64,000 nt of DNA, taken from positions 1 to 64,000 of the forward strand of contig WRIC01000008.1 of assembly GCA_009782915.1 (NCBI GenBank), given 5' to 3'. Source of the DNA: Propionibacteriaceae bacterium (GTDB lineage Bacteria; Actinomycetota; Actinomycetes; Propionibacteriales; Propionibacteriaceae). The notes beneath the pieces are model-generated. The model ran no database searches and was not told the DNA's origin. It was given only the letters and a program-made list of their open reading frames with translations. Positions 1-7,922 of the stretch are shown one piece after another; the first letter of the stretch is position 1; the number at the start of each line of letters is the position of its first letter. The position numbers and the translations under genes are program-made.

Positions 1-186
1 TGGTTGAGTGTGACCAATGGAGGTTCTTCCTGCTCGAAGGGCGATCTTGGGGAGCTGGGTGGTCTTGCCCGAACCAGTTTCGCCGGCGACCACGATGACT
101 TGGTGGGTACGCAGGAGGTTCTCGATCTCATCGGCGTGGGCGGAGATGGGGAGAGTGAAATCCACTGTTAAGTCGAGACTCGTCAC
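1..186 (-). CDS. hrpA: ATP-dependent RNA helicase HrpA, N-terminal fragment
   Basis: The first 62 codons of a DEAH-box helicase, cut by the window edge. Read on the minus strand from a GTG at 186, the protein contains the DEAH-family motif [14 protein letters not shown] at about residues 39-51, then an IGHTQP segment typical of actinobacterial HrpA. A Shine-Dalgarno-like AGAGGT lies 6 nt before the GTG, which decides the start; an in-frame GTG eight codons later is an alternative. HrpA proteins unwind RNA and act on ribosomes and mRNA. The upstream side runs straight into a palindromic repeat arm (about 197-236), so the ribosome-binding site lies at the edge of repeat DNA. The long reading frame on the opposite strand is a shadow. 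Confidence 0.85.
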   Translation of the reverse strand, partial: MTSLDLTVDFTLPISAHADEIENLLRTHQVIVVAGETGSGKTTQLPKIALRAGRTSIGHTQP

Positions 187-196
187 TGTGGACCTC

Positions 197-236
197 TGGA
201 TTCTGGATTCTGCGACTTCGCGCAGAAAGACGGGGT
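197..236. repeat. Palindromic repeat arm next to hrpA start
   Basis: A right-type arm of the intergenic palindrome family: TCTGG, then ATTCTGCG and CGCAGAAA around an ACTTCG loop, then GACGG. It begins about 10 bp upstream of the hrpA start codon. No matching left arm is seen; the hrpA start may lie where the spacer normally is. Confidence 0.7.
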
Positions 237-360
237 GGGTGAGCGGGAAGACCCGGTGGGTGAGCCAAAAGACCCGGTGGGCGAGTCGAAAGACCCGGTG
301 GGTGAGTCGAAAGACCCGGTGGGTGAGTCGAAAGACCCGGTGGGTGAGTCGAAAGACCTG
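229..360. repeat. 21-bp tandem array (six copies)
   Basis: Six head-to-tail copies of a 21-bp unit beginning GACCCGGTGGGTGAG, at 229, 250, 271, 292, 313 and 334, with a partial seventh at 355. The first copy overlaps the end of the palindromic arm, so the array seems to have grown out of it. The copies are contiguous, without unique spacers, so this is not CRISPR. Confidence 0.9.
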
Positions 361-396
361 AGTTGGTGTACAGACACTCCAGGTTGGTAAGCAGAA

Positions 397-809
397 TGAC
401 GGGGAAGAGTTTGCGCAGAATGCCAACCAATTCCGTCTCCCTGCGCGAAGTCGCAGGGTCCAAGATTCATACCCGTATTCTACTGGAGCGGCTGACGGAT
501 TCTGCGACTCGCAGGGTCCAGACTACCCAGTTGTTCGAATGTAGTATCTGGATTCTGCGACTTCGCACAGAAAGACAGGGCAGGGTAAGCGTGGCCTGAC
601 GGGGAAGAGTTTGCGCAGAATGCCAACCAATTCCGTCTCCCTGCGCGAAGTCGCAGGGTCCATGATTCATACCCGTATTCTACTGGAGTGGCTGACGGAT
701 TCTGCGACTCGCAGGGTCCAGACTACCCAGTTGTTCGAATGTAGTATCTGGATTCTGCGACTTCGCGCAGAAAGACAGGGCAGGGTAAGCGCGGCCTGAC
801 GGGGAAGAA
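397..809. repeat. Two 200-bp tandem repeats plus the start of a third
   Basis: Positions 397-596 and 597-796 are near-identical direct copies with a period of exactly 200 bp; the first 12 or so bases of a third copy follow at 797. Each unit holds a left arm (CCCTGCG/CGCAGGG), an internal shortened arm with CTGCGACTCGCAG, and a right arm (ATTCTGCG/CGCAGAAA). Only a few substitutions separate the copies, so the duplication is recent. No gene is supported between 187 and 823. Confidence 0.9.
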
Positions 810-823
810 CCTACTTGTGTGGG

Positions 824-1060
824 TTACCTGGTGATACGAATTCTGGAATAACCCAGTGCTAGACCAGCGCCCACCAAGCCCATGGCAGCCAAGGCGCTCA
901 AGGGGATAGAGGATGTCGAACCATCATCACTGACGTAGGTTTTACCTAGGACACCTGGCATACCGGCTGATAACCCCGCCATGGCAGCGGTCACGTGAGC
1001 TGTTGCCATCGCTGACACAACACAAAACAGTAGAACCTTGCGTACGATTGCCTTACTCAT
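824..1060 (-). CDS. Small secreted or membrane protein, unknown
   Basis: A 78-aa protein that I do not recognise. It starts with a basic N-terminus and a hydrophobic stretch (about residues 8-28, ending in an AxA-like AAMA), which looks like a signal peptide. A short Gly/Ser/Asp-rich linker follows, then a second hydrophobic segment (about 52-70) and a basic tail YSRIRITR. The layout is that of a miniature wall- or membrane-anchored protein, but no LPxTG-like motif is visible. A GGA-containing ribosome-binding site lies about 8 nt before the ATG. The gene stands alone between the 200-bp repeats and an AT-rich region holding a possible promoter. It could be a spurious frame, but the two-hydrophobic-segment architecture and own upstream region favour a real gene. 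Confidence 0.5.
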   Translation of the reverse strand: MSKAIVRKVLLFCVVSAMATAHVTAAMAGLSAGMPGVLGKTYVSDDGSTSSIPLSALAAMGLVGAGLALGYSRIRITR

Positions 1061-1137
1061 GACGAATATCCATCCTGGCGCACCCCTATTCCACCCCCCA
1101 TTGGATGAATATATAGTGCAACAAGTATTCCCTCATA

Positions 1138-1166
1138 TCTTTAAACAGCAATACCTCAAAGATCAA
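1138..1166 (-). promoter_or_regulatory. Possible promoter for the 78-aa protein
   Basis: On the minus strand TTGATC (1166-1161) is followed after 17 bp by TAAAGA (1143-1138). Predicted transcription would start near 1131, giving a leader of about 70 nt. The whole 1061-1302 gap is AT-rich compared with its surroundings. Confidence 0.3.
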
Positions 1167-1290
1167 ACTGTTTCCACATTTTAATCTCACTAGTTGGCAC
1201 TACTAGATTGGGGAAAGGGTATGAACACTGGACAAGCTCCAGCGAGTACGATCACCCTGCAGCTACTGAGCAGAGAAACAGCCCCTGTCG

Positions 1291-1296
1291 TATGCT
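1291..1296 (+). promoter_or_regulatory. -10 box for leaderless murB
   Basis: TATGCT lies exactly 6 nt before the murB ATG. A GGAGG follows but sits only 1 nt from the ATG, too close to act as a ribosome-binding site. The geometry fits a leaderless transcript starting on the ATG. Confidence 0.5.
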
Positions 1297-1302
1297 GGAG
1301 GT

Positions 1303-2403
1303 ATGGCTTTCTTCTCACGCAAACCCGCGTACGAACTCGACGAAACTATTGAACTCTCGCTGCCCCCACGCAAGATCTCTGAATCCTGGTCCCTGGCAGA
1401 GCACACCACCATTCGTACTGGTGGGAAAGCTCGTGTCTTTCAAGTTGCGGAAGACATAGCAACCATGATCTCTGTGACCAGAGGCTGCGACTTTGATGGA
1501 ACCGATCTCTTGATACTCTCTGGTGGCTCCAACACTCTGATAAGCGATGAAGGGTTCCCCGGAATGGTGATGCTTGTTGCTGCCCAAGGTGCCCGCGCGG
1601 TGGTCACCTATGGTGAACTGGTTCTGGAGGTAAATGCCGGTGTCGTCTTGGACACCCTGATTGCTGAGACAGTCAAACGTGGGTGGCGTGGTTTGGAGAT
1701 GCTCTCTGGTATTCCTGGCCTGGTGGGGGCTGCACCCATCCAGAACATTGGCGCCTATGGGGCTGAGATTGCCACCGCGATTCGCAATGTTGTTGTCTAT
1801 GACCGCCAGGCTAGGGAAGTCACGGTCCTCGAAACAGATCAATGCCAGTTCGGCTATCGTACCTCCATTTTCAAGCAGAATCCCGACCGCTATGTCATCT
1901 TGCGCGTGGACCTGGGTGTGGGGCTTGACCGGAACTCCAAGCCAGTCACCTACGCAGAGCTAGCCCAGGCGCTCAAGATCAATATCGGTGAGGAAGCTCC
2001 ACTGAAGAAGGTACGCCACGAGGTTCTCAAACTGCGCCAATCCAAGGGTATGGTTCTCGATTCGAAGGACCATGACACCTGGAGTGCAGGAAGCTTCTTC
2101 ACCAATCCTTTCATTGATGACCCGACAGCTAACGCCCTACCCGAGGATGCTCCCCGCTTCGACCAAGGCGATGGTGCGTACAAGACTTCGGCTGCTTGGT
2201 TAATCGAGCATGCCGGGTTCCCCAAGGGGTACGGTGGGGGTCCAGCGACCCTCTCCACCAAACACGTACTCGCCTTGACGAATCGCGGAACAGCCACCAC
2301 CAGTGACATCATCACGTTGGCCCGCGAAATCCAGCAAGGTGTTCGCGACAGATTTGGGATTACTCTGAGTCCTGAACCAACGCTGGTGGGTGTGACATGG
2401 TGA
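1303..2403 (+). CDS. murB: UDP-N-acetylmuramate dehydrogenase MurB
   Basis: 366 aa; reduces UDP-GlcNAc-enolpyruvate to UDP-MurNAc with NADPH and FAD in cytoplasmic peptidoglycan precursor synthesis. The FAD-binding half has HTTIRTGGKA (about 45-54), LSGGSNTL (about 78-85) and the segment SGIPGLVGAAPIQNIGAYG (about 134-152). The substrate domain carries SAGSFFTNP with the catalytic serine near residue 260, and the C-terminus ends with the usual RFGITLSPEP. ATG at 1303 is chosen because the family N-terminus follows directly and a -10 box sits 6 nt upstream. The 3' end overlaps the convergent ylxR by 44 bp. Confidence 0.96.
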   Translation: MAFFSRKPAYELDETIELSLPPRKISESWSLAEHTTIRTGGKARVFQVAEDIATMISVTRGCDFDGTDLLILSGGSNTLISDEGFPGMVMLVAAQGARAVVTYGELVLEVNAGVVLDTLIAETVKRGWRGLEMLSGIPGLVGAAPIQNIGAYGAEIATAIRNVVVYDRQAREVTVLETDQCQFGYRTSIFKQNPDRYVILRVDLGVGLDRNSKPVTYAELAQALKINIGEEAPLKKVRHEVLKLRQSKGMVLDSKDHDTWSAGSFFTNPFIDDPTANALPEDAPRFDQGDGAYKTSAAWLIEHAGFPKGYGGGPATLSTKHVLALTNRGTATTSDIITLAREIQQGVRDRFGITLSPEPTLVGVTW

Positions 2404-2605
2404 GACCTGTCTGTCGAAAAGCACGCGACCACACTTTGCGCCGCTGAGCAAGATCAAAACATGAGGATCGCGGATGGAGCCATGCGCCTCGTCCAGGAGC
2501 AGTACGCGAGTTAATGATGTGAGCCCCATCGACTGCCAGGCGAGTCATCTCTGTTTGAGGACTGCGTGCACGACACCCAACACAGGTGCGGATGGGGACA
2601 GCCAT
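2360..2605 (-). CDS. ylxR: YlxR family RNA-binding protein
   Basis: 81 aa with the family signature RTCVGCRAR at residues 6-14 and APGRGAWLH at about 36-44. YlxR proteins are small nucleic-acid-binding proteins usually encoded between nusA and infB. Here it follows nusA after 2 bp and is surely co-transcribed with rimP and nusA. Its last 15 codons lie antisense to the end of murB. No infB follows: the next gene is the convergent murB, so the standard rimP-nusA-ylxR-infB string is broken. Confidence 0.92.
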   Translation of the reverse strand: MAVPIRTCVGCRARSPQTEMTRLAVDGAHIINSRTAPGRGAWLHPRSSCFDLAQRRKVWSRAFRQTGLTMSHPPALVQDSE

Positions 2606-2607
2606 CC

Positions 2608-3594
2608 TCAGACCTCATCCTCGTCACCGGCAGCAGTATCGGGGCGAACATCAATCTTCCAGCCTGTGAGTTTCACAGCAAGCCGAGCATTTTGCCCATC
2701 ACGACCTATCGCGAGACTCAACTGATAATCGGGGACGATGGCACGGGCTTTACGCCCAGTCAGATCCACGATAGTCACCGATGACACTCGCGCTGGTGAA
2801 AGAGCCTCAGCGATGAACTGCGCTGGATCATGAGACCACAACACGATGTCGATCTTTTCACCATTCAATTCGTTCATCACCGCTCGTACCCTCGAACCCA
2901 TCGGGCCGATAAAAGTCCCCTTCGCGGAGACCTCACCTGAGCGAGACAAAACAGCAATCTTGGTCCGGTGCCCAGCTTCGCGGGCAATCTCCCTGATCTC
3001 CACCAGGCCTTCAGCGATCTCGGGGACCTCCGAGCGGAAGAGTTTCTCCACCAGGCCAGGGTGGGTCCGTGACACGACGACCTGCGGGCCACGCAATTCC
3101 TTGCGAACAGCCACCACATAGACCCGCAACTTCATGCCGTGCTCATAATTCTCTGTGGGCACCTGCTCCGCCTGGGGCATGATGGCCTCCACCGAACCAA
3201 GATCCACCCGTACTGTGCGAGAATCCTTGTCCTGCTGGATGGTGCCCATGACGATGTCACCCTCTTTAGCCAGGAAGTGACCATACTTCTGCTCATCCTC
3301 GGCTTCGCGGATATGGCTCATCATGATCTGGCGTGCTGTGGCTGCTGCCACCCGAGAAAAATCATCGGGGGTGGCATCCACTTCACCGATCTTCTCGTCG
3401 TTTTCGTCGAGTTCGGGCACCCACACTGCCACCTTGCCTGAGCGACGATCCAAGGAAACTCGACCACCAGGACTGTGGTGGGGTATCTTTTCGTACGCGT
3501 GCAACAGAGCCTCCTCCAGGGCGGAGATCATCACCTCAACCTTGATTCCACGATCTTGTTCTAATTGCCTCAACACACTCATGTCGATGTCCAT
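2608..3594 (-). CDS. nusA: Transcription elongation/antitermination factor NusA
   Basis: 328 aa. NusA binds RNA polymerase and nascent RNA, modulating pausing, termination and rRNA antitermination. Visible parts are the N-terminal polymerase-binding domain (about 1-105), an S1 domain (about 110-175, starting KEGDIVMGTI), and two KH domains with loops GPMGSRV (about 230-236) and IGRDGQN (about 296-302). The length is normal for actinobacteria, which lack the C-terminal AR repeats. AAGGAG lies 5 nt before the ATG. It follows rimP after 2 bp and precedes ylxR after 2 bp. Confidence 0.97.
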   Translation of the reverse strand: MDIDMSVLRQLEQDRGIKVEVMISALEEALLHAYEKIPHHSPGGRVSLDRRSGKVAVWVPELDENDEKIGEVDATPDDFSRVAAATARQIMMSHIREAEDEQKYGHFLAKEGDIVMGTIQQDKDSRTVRVDLGSVEAIMPQAEQVPTENYEHGMKLRVYVVAVRKELRGPQVVVSRTHPGLVEKLFRSEVPEIAEGLVEIREIAREAGHRTKIAVLSRSGEVSAKGTFIGPMGSRVRAVMNELNGEKIDIVLWSHDPAQFIAEALSPARVSSVTIVDLTGRKARAIVPDYQLSLAIGRDGQNARLAVKLTGWKIDVRPDTAAGDEDEV

Positions 3595-3596
3595 GG

Positions 3597-4058
3597 CTAC
3601 TCCTTTTTCTCGTGGTCCGAGGTCATCTCCACCTGAATGATGGCCTTTTTAATATGGGCGTACGCAAGTTGCTGACCACCGTCAAGAGTGACATCCAGGT
3701 CGCTAGCTTCGATAATGCGACTGATGGTGGTGGAACCGGCAATGTCGGTGATCTTCACCAGTCGTGATATGTTGCGGCGCCAATGGTGTGGTTTGGTCAA
3801 CGGCGCATCCACACCACGGGTGCCAACTTCGAGAACATAGGCCGTATTGCCCATGATGTCGCTGTCGTCGAGGGCTTCAGAGATCGCCCGCGACACCTGG
3901 GCCACCTCATCAAGATTAAGACCGTGCCCCGAGACGCCATCACCATCCACAGTGATCCGCACCACCGAACGTGAACCGGCTTTTGTCGTCTTGAGTTCTT
4001 CCAAGTCGATCCCCTGGCGTTCTAAGACCGACTCAACCAAGTCGCGTAATGGACTCAT
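3597..4058 (-). CDS. rimP: Ribosome maturation factor RimP
   Basis: 153 aa starting MSPLRDLVESVLERQG; needed for 30S subunit maturation. The family core is seen in VRITVDGDG, the helix LDEVAQVSRAISEALDD and the downstream EVGTRGVDAPLTKPHHW segment (family consensus EVSSPGLDRPL). The ATG at 4058 has AAGGAGA 6 nt upstream. The open frame extends 23 codons further, but those residues are atypical and lack a ribosome-binding site, so the shorter start is preferred. It is the first gene of rimP-nusA-ylxR. Confidence 0.93.
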   Translation of the reverse strand: MSPLRDLVESVLERQGIDLEELKTTKAGSRSVVRITVDGDGVSGHGLNLDEVAQVSRAISEALDDSDIMGNTAYVLEVGTRGVDAPLTKPHHWRRNISRLVKITDIAGSTTISRIIEASDLDVTLDGGQQLAYAHIKKAIIQVEMTSDHEKKE

Positions 4059-4110
4059 CAGCGGTCTCCTTCTTCGATTGTGCGGTTCATTTGTACCCGA
4101 GGGGACTCCT

Positions 4111-4116
4111 ACTCTA
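4111..4116 (-). promoter_or_regulatory. Possible -10 box for the rimP operon
   Basis: TAGAGT on the minus strand, about 52 bp upstream of the rimP start, in the 198-bp divergent gap shared with the lipoprotein gene. No clear -35 box was found. Confidence 0.3.
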
Positions 4117-4244
4117 CCGAACTCCACCAGTTTTGGGTACGGCCGTGTGTGACACTGGGGACAGGCACCACCAGGCTCGGTGAATTGCGCGACAAATGGG
4201 GACGGTACTGTTTTGTCACATCCCCATGCTCACCGTGAATTGTG

Positions 4245-4250
4245 TACGCT
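4245..4250 (+). promoter_or_regulatory. -10 box for leaderless lipoprotein gene
   Basis: TACGCT lies 6 nt before the ATG at 4257, the same geometry as at murB. It overlaps the five codons that would be added by an upstream GTG, which argues against that longer start. Confidence 0.45.
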
Positions 4251-4256
4251 TTTCCT

Positions 4257-5183
4257 ATGCGTAAATGGATGGGTCTGATGGTGATCCTTGGGCTGCTTAG
4301 TGTGGGGGGGTGCGCTTTTTCGGATCCTCGAATCTCGGGGACACCGCCGACACCACCGGTGGAGCCAGAGTTCATTGAGAATGTCGCCACCTCCACCCAA
4401 GAGCTACAAACAACCTGGGCGACAGTGGCTGGTTTAGCCAAACTGGACCCCGATCAGCCCAAGTGGGCCACCATGGCTGAGACACTGGAAGCACTATGGA
4501 TCGTTGTGGTGGGTCCCGACCCGGTCAATCGAATTCCTGCCTTCAATGCCGACATTGGGGAACCTGCCACCTTCGCGACTGTGGAGGAGGCCACCAAGGA
4601 CGCCGAAGAAGCACTCACTTCTTCTCGCGATGTTCACCGGGAAATGGGGAAAACCTCATCTGGAATGGATGCACTGCTGTGGGGAAGCATTGCCGCCAGT
4701 TGCGCCCAGATGCTCCAAGGGCTCACTGGTTCCTACCAGAATCCTGTCGTCGCCAATCAGCAGATCACTGTCACGATCACCGACGAGGAAAGTGCTCTGA
4801 AAGACCTCATCATCAGCTACGACGAGGCCATTTTTGCCTTGCGTACCTCCCAAGGATTCTCTAGTTGGGATATCGCAGGAAAGCTCGCCCCCATGGCGAC
4901 CTCGCTGGACCGGCAAATGTCTCGCCTGATGCTCATCGCCGACGAACGGGATATCCAGGTTGAAGCGGTGGCTATCTATGATCTTCCAGCAGGGCGTGAC
5001 GACCAGGCAGCGATGGTTCTGCTTCGCGCATCACAAGCCTCAGTGGTGGACAGTGCAGCGGTGTGGCTCGCTTCAGCTGACAGTGGAGAGGACGCCACTA
5101 ATTTTCTGATCTCTGCGTCCACGGTGGGGTTGTCCTTGGGTGTTGGTACGGCACAGTGGCCCGGTTTCCCTGACACCACCTAG
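4257..5183 (+). CDS. Lipoprotein, probable DUF4439 (ferritin-like) family
   Basis: 308 aa. The N-terminus is a lipoprotein signal peptide with a hydrophobic core and lipobox VGGC (cysteine about residue 19), so it should be anchored outside the membrane. A Pro/Thr linker follows, then a mostly helical body. The C-terminal part ([21 protein letters not shown] and after) resembles the DUF4439 ferritin-like domain commonly encoded next to rimP and proS in actinobacteria. The match rests on neighbourhood and general appearance, so it is tentative. ATG 4257 is preferred over GTG 4242 because of the -10 box. Its TAG stop overlaps the stop of convergent proS within a CTAG. Confidence 0.75.
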   Translation: MRKWMGLMVILGLLSVGGCAFSDPRISGTPPTPPVEPEFIENVATSTQELQTTWATVAGLAKLDPDQPKWATMAETLEALWIVVVGPDPVNRIPAFNADIGEPATFATVEEATKDAEEALTSSRDVHREMGKTSSGMDALLWGSIAASCAQMLQGLTGSYQNPVVANQQITVTITDEESALKDLIISYDEAIFALRTSQGFSSWDIAGKLAPMATSLDRQMSRLMLIADERDIQVEAVAIYDLPAGRDDQAAMVLLRASQASVVDSAAVWLASADSGEDATNFLISASTVGLSLGVGTAQWPGFPDTT

Positions 5184-6943
5184 GCACGCACCTCCCCAAG
5201 AATTTCTTCGACAGCCCTGGCGACTTCTACGTTTCGGTTGGTTCCAGCAGTACGGTCGCGTACCTCCACTACCCCATCAGCCAAACCGCGTCCCACCACC
5301 ACACAGGTGGGGAACCCGATTAACTCAGAGTCAGCGAATTTCACCCCAGGAGAAACACTGCGATCATCAAGGACAACATCGAGACCGGCCTCATCGAGTT
5401 CCTGAGCCAAAGTGGAGGCAGCTTCAACTAGTTCCTCGCCTTTGCCGGCAATGATAATGACCACATCGTACGGCGCAAGGTTGCGTGGCCACGCCAACCC
5501 CTTGTCGTCGCAGGTGGCCTCAGCCACCATCGCCACAGCGCGTGTCACCCCGAAACCATAGGACCCCATGGTGACGGTGACGAGTTTGCCGTTCTCATCC
5601 AAAACCTGCAAACCCAGTGCCTCAGCATATTTCTGCCCGAGTTGGAAGATGTGGCCCATCTCGACACCGCGAGCAATACTGAGCGGGCCAGACCCATCAC
5701 CAGCCAGATCACCTTCACGAATTTCAGCAACATCCATCACACCATCGGAGGTAAAGTCACGTCCCGCAACAAGGTTCATCACATGGAAGTCTTTCTCATT
5801 AGCCCCCGTGATCCAGGAACTACCTTCCACCACGCGAGGATCAGTCCGATATTCCAGCTTCCCACTCAGTATTTGGGTGGAATCCTTCACTGGACCAATA
5901 TAACCTTTGACCAGCTGGGGGTAGGCCTCAAAATCGTCATCATTGAATGGTTCAGCAACGTCAGGGCTGAGAGCTGCTTCCAGGCGTTTCTCGTCGATCT
6001 CACGGTCCCCAGGCACCCCGATCATCAGCGGAGTACGCTCACCTTCAGGGCTCACGCGCATATAGACCACATTCTTCAGCGTGTCAGAGGCGGTCCACGG
6101 CTCACCCTCGCGTGAATGGGCAGTGTTCAGAAAACTCACCAGCAGGTCAATAGTCGCTGTCCCTGGGGTAGCGATGGTCTCGGCGGGTGGAATCTGGGAG
6201 TAGTCCTGTGCTGGTGGTGCCGCTATCGATGCGGCCTCCACATTAGCTGCGTACCCTCCAGGTGAGCGTACGAAATCATCCTCGCCATTCTCGCTGATCG
6301 CCAGGAATTCTTCCGAACGGGAACCGCCCATGGCCCCCGACATGGCTTGGACAATGACGTACTCCAAACCCAAGCGTTCCATGATCTTTTGGTAACACAC
6401 ACGGTGTTTGTCATAGGCGACCTGGAGACCCTCGGTAGTGGCATCAAAACTGTAGGAGTCTTTCATCGTGAATTCGCGCCCGCGCAGGATTCCGGCCCTC
6501 GGTCTCGCCTCGTCGCGATACTTGGTTTGCACCTGATAGAGGATGACGGGAAGATCCTTGTACGAGGAGTAGAGGTCTTTGACCATGAGGGTGAACATCT
6601 CCTCATGGGTGGGCCCCAACAACATGTCGGTTCCCTTGCGGTCCTTCAACCGAAACAGGTTCGGCCCGTACTCGGTCCAACGATTCGTCAACTCATAGGG
6701 TTCGCGTGGCAGTAGGGCAGGGAAGTGAACCTCTTGGGCTCCGATAGCCTCCACCTCTTCGCGTACGATTGCCTCCACCTTGGCGAGCACCTTCAACCCC
6801 AGTGGCAACCATGAGTAGATCCCCGGGGCAGCACGGCGGATATACCCCGCCCGGGTCAACCACCGGTGACTGGGCACCTCCGCATCAGCAGGGTCCTCTC
6901 GCAAGGTCCGAACAAACAACTCGGACATTAGGGTGTACGTCAT
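5180..6943 (-). CDS. proS: Prolyl-tRNA synthetase, bacterial long form
   Basis: 587 aa; charges tRNA-Pro with proline. Class II motif 2 ([20 protein letters not shown], about 143-162) and motif 3 ([10 protein letters not shown], about 460-469) are clear. The roughly 180-residue insertion between them is the editing domain that removes alanine from tRNA-Pro, so this is the bacterial type. The C-terminal anticodon-binding domain follows. AGGAG lies about 8 nt before the ATG; a second in-frame ATG five codons later is possible. It is transcribed alone, and its stop codon shares CTAG with the convergent lipoprotein gene. Confidence 0.97.
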   Translation of the reverse strand: MTYTLMSELFVRTLREDPADAEVPSHRWLTRAGYIRRAAPGIYSWLPLGLKVLAKVEAIVREEVEAIGAQEVHFPALLPREPYELTNRWTEYGPNLFRLKDRKGTDMLLGPTHEEMFTLMVKDLYSSYKDLPVILYQVQTKYRDEARPRAGILRGREFTMKDSYSFDATTEGLQVAYDKHRVCYQKIMERLGLEYVIVQAMSGAMGGSRSEEFLAISENGEDDFVRSPGGYAANVEAASIAAPPAQDYSQIPPAETIATPGTATIDLLVSFLNTAHSREGEPWTASDTLKNVVYMRVSPEGERTPLMIGVPGDREIDEKRLEAALSPDVAEPFNDDDFEAYPQLVKGYIGPVKDSTQILSGKLEYRTDPRVVEGSSWITGANEKDFHVMNLVAGRDFTSDGVMDVAEIREGDLAGDGSGPLSIARGVEMGHIFQLGQKYAEALGLQVLDENGKLVTVTMGSYGFGVTRAVAMVAEATCDDKGLAWPRNLAPYDVVIIIAGKGEELVEAASTLAQELDEAGLDVVLDDRSVSPGVKFADSELIGFPTCVVVGRGLADGVVEVRDRTAGTNRNVEVARAVEEILGEVRA

Positions 6944-6971
6944 GATCTTACTCCTCTACTTGGCGCGCACT

Positions 6972-6977
6972 AGTCTA
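6972..6977 (-). promoter_or_regulatory. Possible -10 box for proS
   Basis: TAGACT on the minus strand, about 29 bp upstream of the proS ATG. This hexamer recurs at other -10 positions in the window. No convincing -35 box. Confidence 0.35.
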
Positions 6978-6997
6978 TCTGGAGGCTGTCGAGACTG

Positions 6998-7064
6998 GTG
7001 GACCCTGCGACGGAGCCTGTGCTGCGGAGCGCGCCAGCGCGACTCGCAGTGCGCAGGGAGACGG
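6998..7064. repeat. Palindromic arm with extended loop
   Basis: A right-type arm (TGGACCCTGCG ... CGCAGGG) whose loop is enlarged by about 40 bp that itself folds as CTGCG ... CGCAG around a GCGC/GCGC stem. The same extended loop occurs at 59811-59853 and, inverted, in the left arm at 53739-53805. It lies between the proS start and the end of the GNAT gene. Confidence 0.75.
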
Positions 7065-7073
7065 GGTGGGGAG

Positions 7074-7922
7074 TTAGTACATGATGGTGGCGTACTCGCC
7101 TACTTCGACGAAACCGACACCGAGGTAGGAGCCCACGGCGGGGGTGTTATGGGCATTGACATAGAGACTCACGGTGGATACCCGCTCTAGACATTGGGCA
7201 ACCACTGAAGCAATATAGGGTTTCGCTAAACCGAGACCTCGATATTCTGGGGCCAGCCACACTCCAGAGATCTGGCACACCGACCCAGAAATCGCCACCA
7301 CATCGGCTTTAAACACCACCTGGTCGCCCTCCATCACCGCGAAGGCACGCTGACCCATCATCAATTTGGCAACATGGTCACGGTAGGACCCTTGGGGATC
7401 GGGGGGAGCCACCCCCACTTCCTCGGTGTACATTAACAACGAAGCATCCAGGTAGGAATCAATGAAACTAGTCCCCAGTGGTTGAACATCACGATCAGGA
7501 TGAACCAGAGGATAACCGGTCATCGCCATCACAATCTGTTGATGACGCACATCACGTGGGGCAGCCCATTGAGTGAAACTGAGTTCGCTGAGTCTCCTCC
7601 ACAAACCCATTGCTTCGCCGCGTACGCCTAGTATTGTTTGGCAGGTTCGTTGCTCAATATGGCGGGCAAAGAAATCCAAGGCATCCAGGGTCGCATTCAC
7701 CGGTTGCAGGGTTGAACCCACACTCAAAGCAGACACCAGGTGGTCGCCGTGAAAGAAACCGAGAAGCTGCGCACCTGATTTTCCCGGATCAAAACCATGG
7801 GTGTCGAGTCGCGCCGAGACCACGATGTTCTCGATGGGGCGCAAGGCCAGTAGACGGCGAAGCTCAGGTTCGTCGCTGTGGTCGAGTTCCCGAAGTTCAC
7901 TACTCACTGGGACCCATCTCAT
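7074..7922 (-). CDS. GNAT family N-acetyltransferase with DUF4081 N-terminal half
   Basis: 282 aa. The C-terminal half has the GNAT acetyl-CoA loop [16 protein letters not shown] (about 221-236), followed by [19 protein letters not shown] typical of the last GNAT strands. The N-terminal half fits the DUF4081 partner domain found in the actinobacterial acetyltransferases encoded next to ispG. The substrate is unknown. It overlaps the 3' end of ispG by 23 bp and is the last gene of dxr-rseP-ispG-GNAT, so translation is probably coupled; a GTG three codons in could be the true start. The 3' end abuts a palindromic repeat. Confidence 0.85.
   Translation of the reverse strand: MRWVPVSSELRELDHSDEPELRRLLALRPIENIVVSARLDTHGFDPGKSGAQLLGFFHGDHLVSALSVGSTLQPVNATLDALDFFARHIEQRTCQTILGVRGEAMGLWRRLSELSFTQWAAPRDVRHQQIVMAMTGYPLVHPDRDVQPLGTSFIDSYLDASLLMYTEEVGVAPPDPQGSYRDHVAKLMMGQRAFAVMEGDQVVFKADVVAISGSVCQISGVWLAPEYRGLGLAKPYIASVVAQCLERVSTVSLYVNAHNTPAVGSYLGVGFVEVGEYATIMY

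Noticed and set aside
229-360. Possible CRISPR array
   Set aside because: The repeats are contiguous without unique spacers and no cas gene is near.
17-361. 114-aa plus-strand frame
   Set aside because: Its first half is antisense to the HrpA motif I region, and its second half translates the 21-bp tandem array.
824-1060. LPxTG-type sortase substrate
   Set aside because: The architecture is similar, but no LPxTG, LAxTG or related motif precedes the C-terminal hydrophobic segment.
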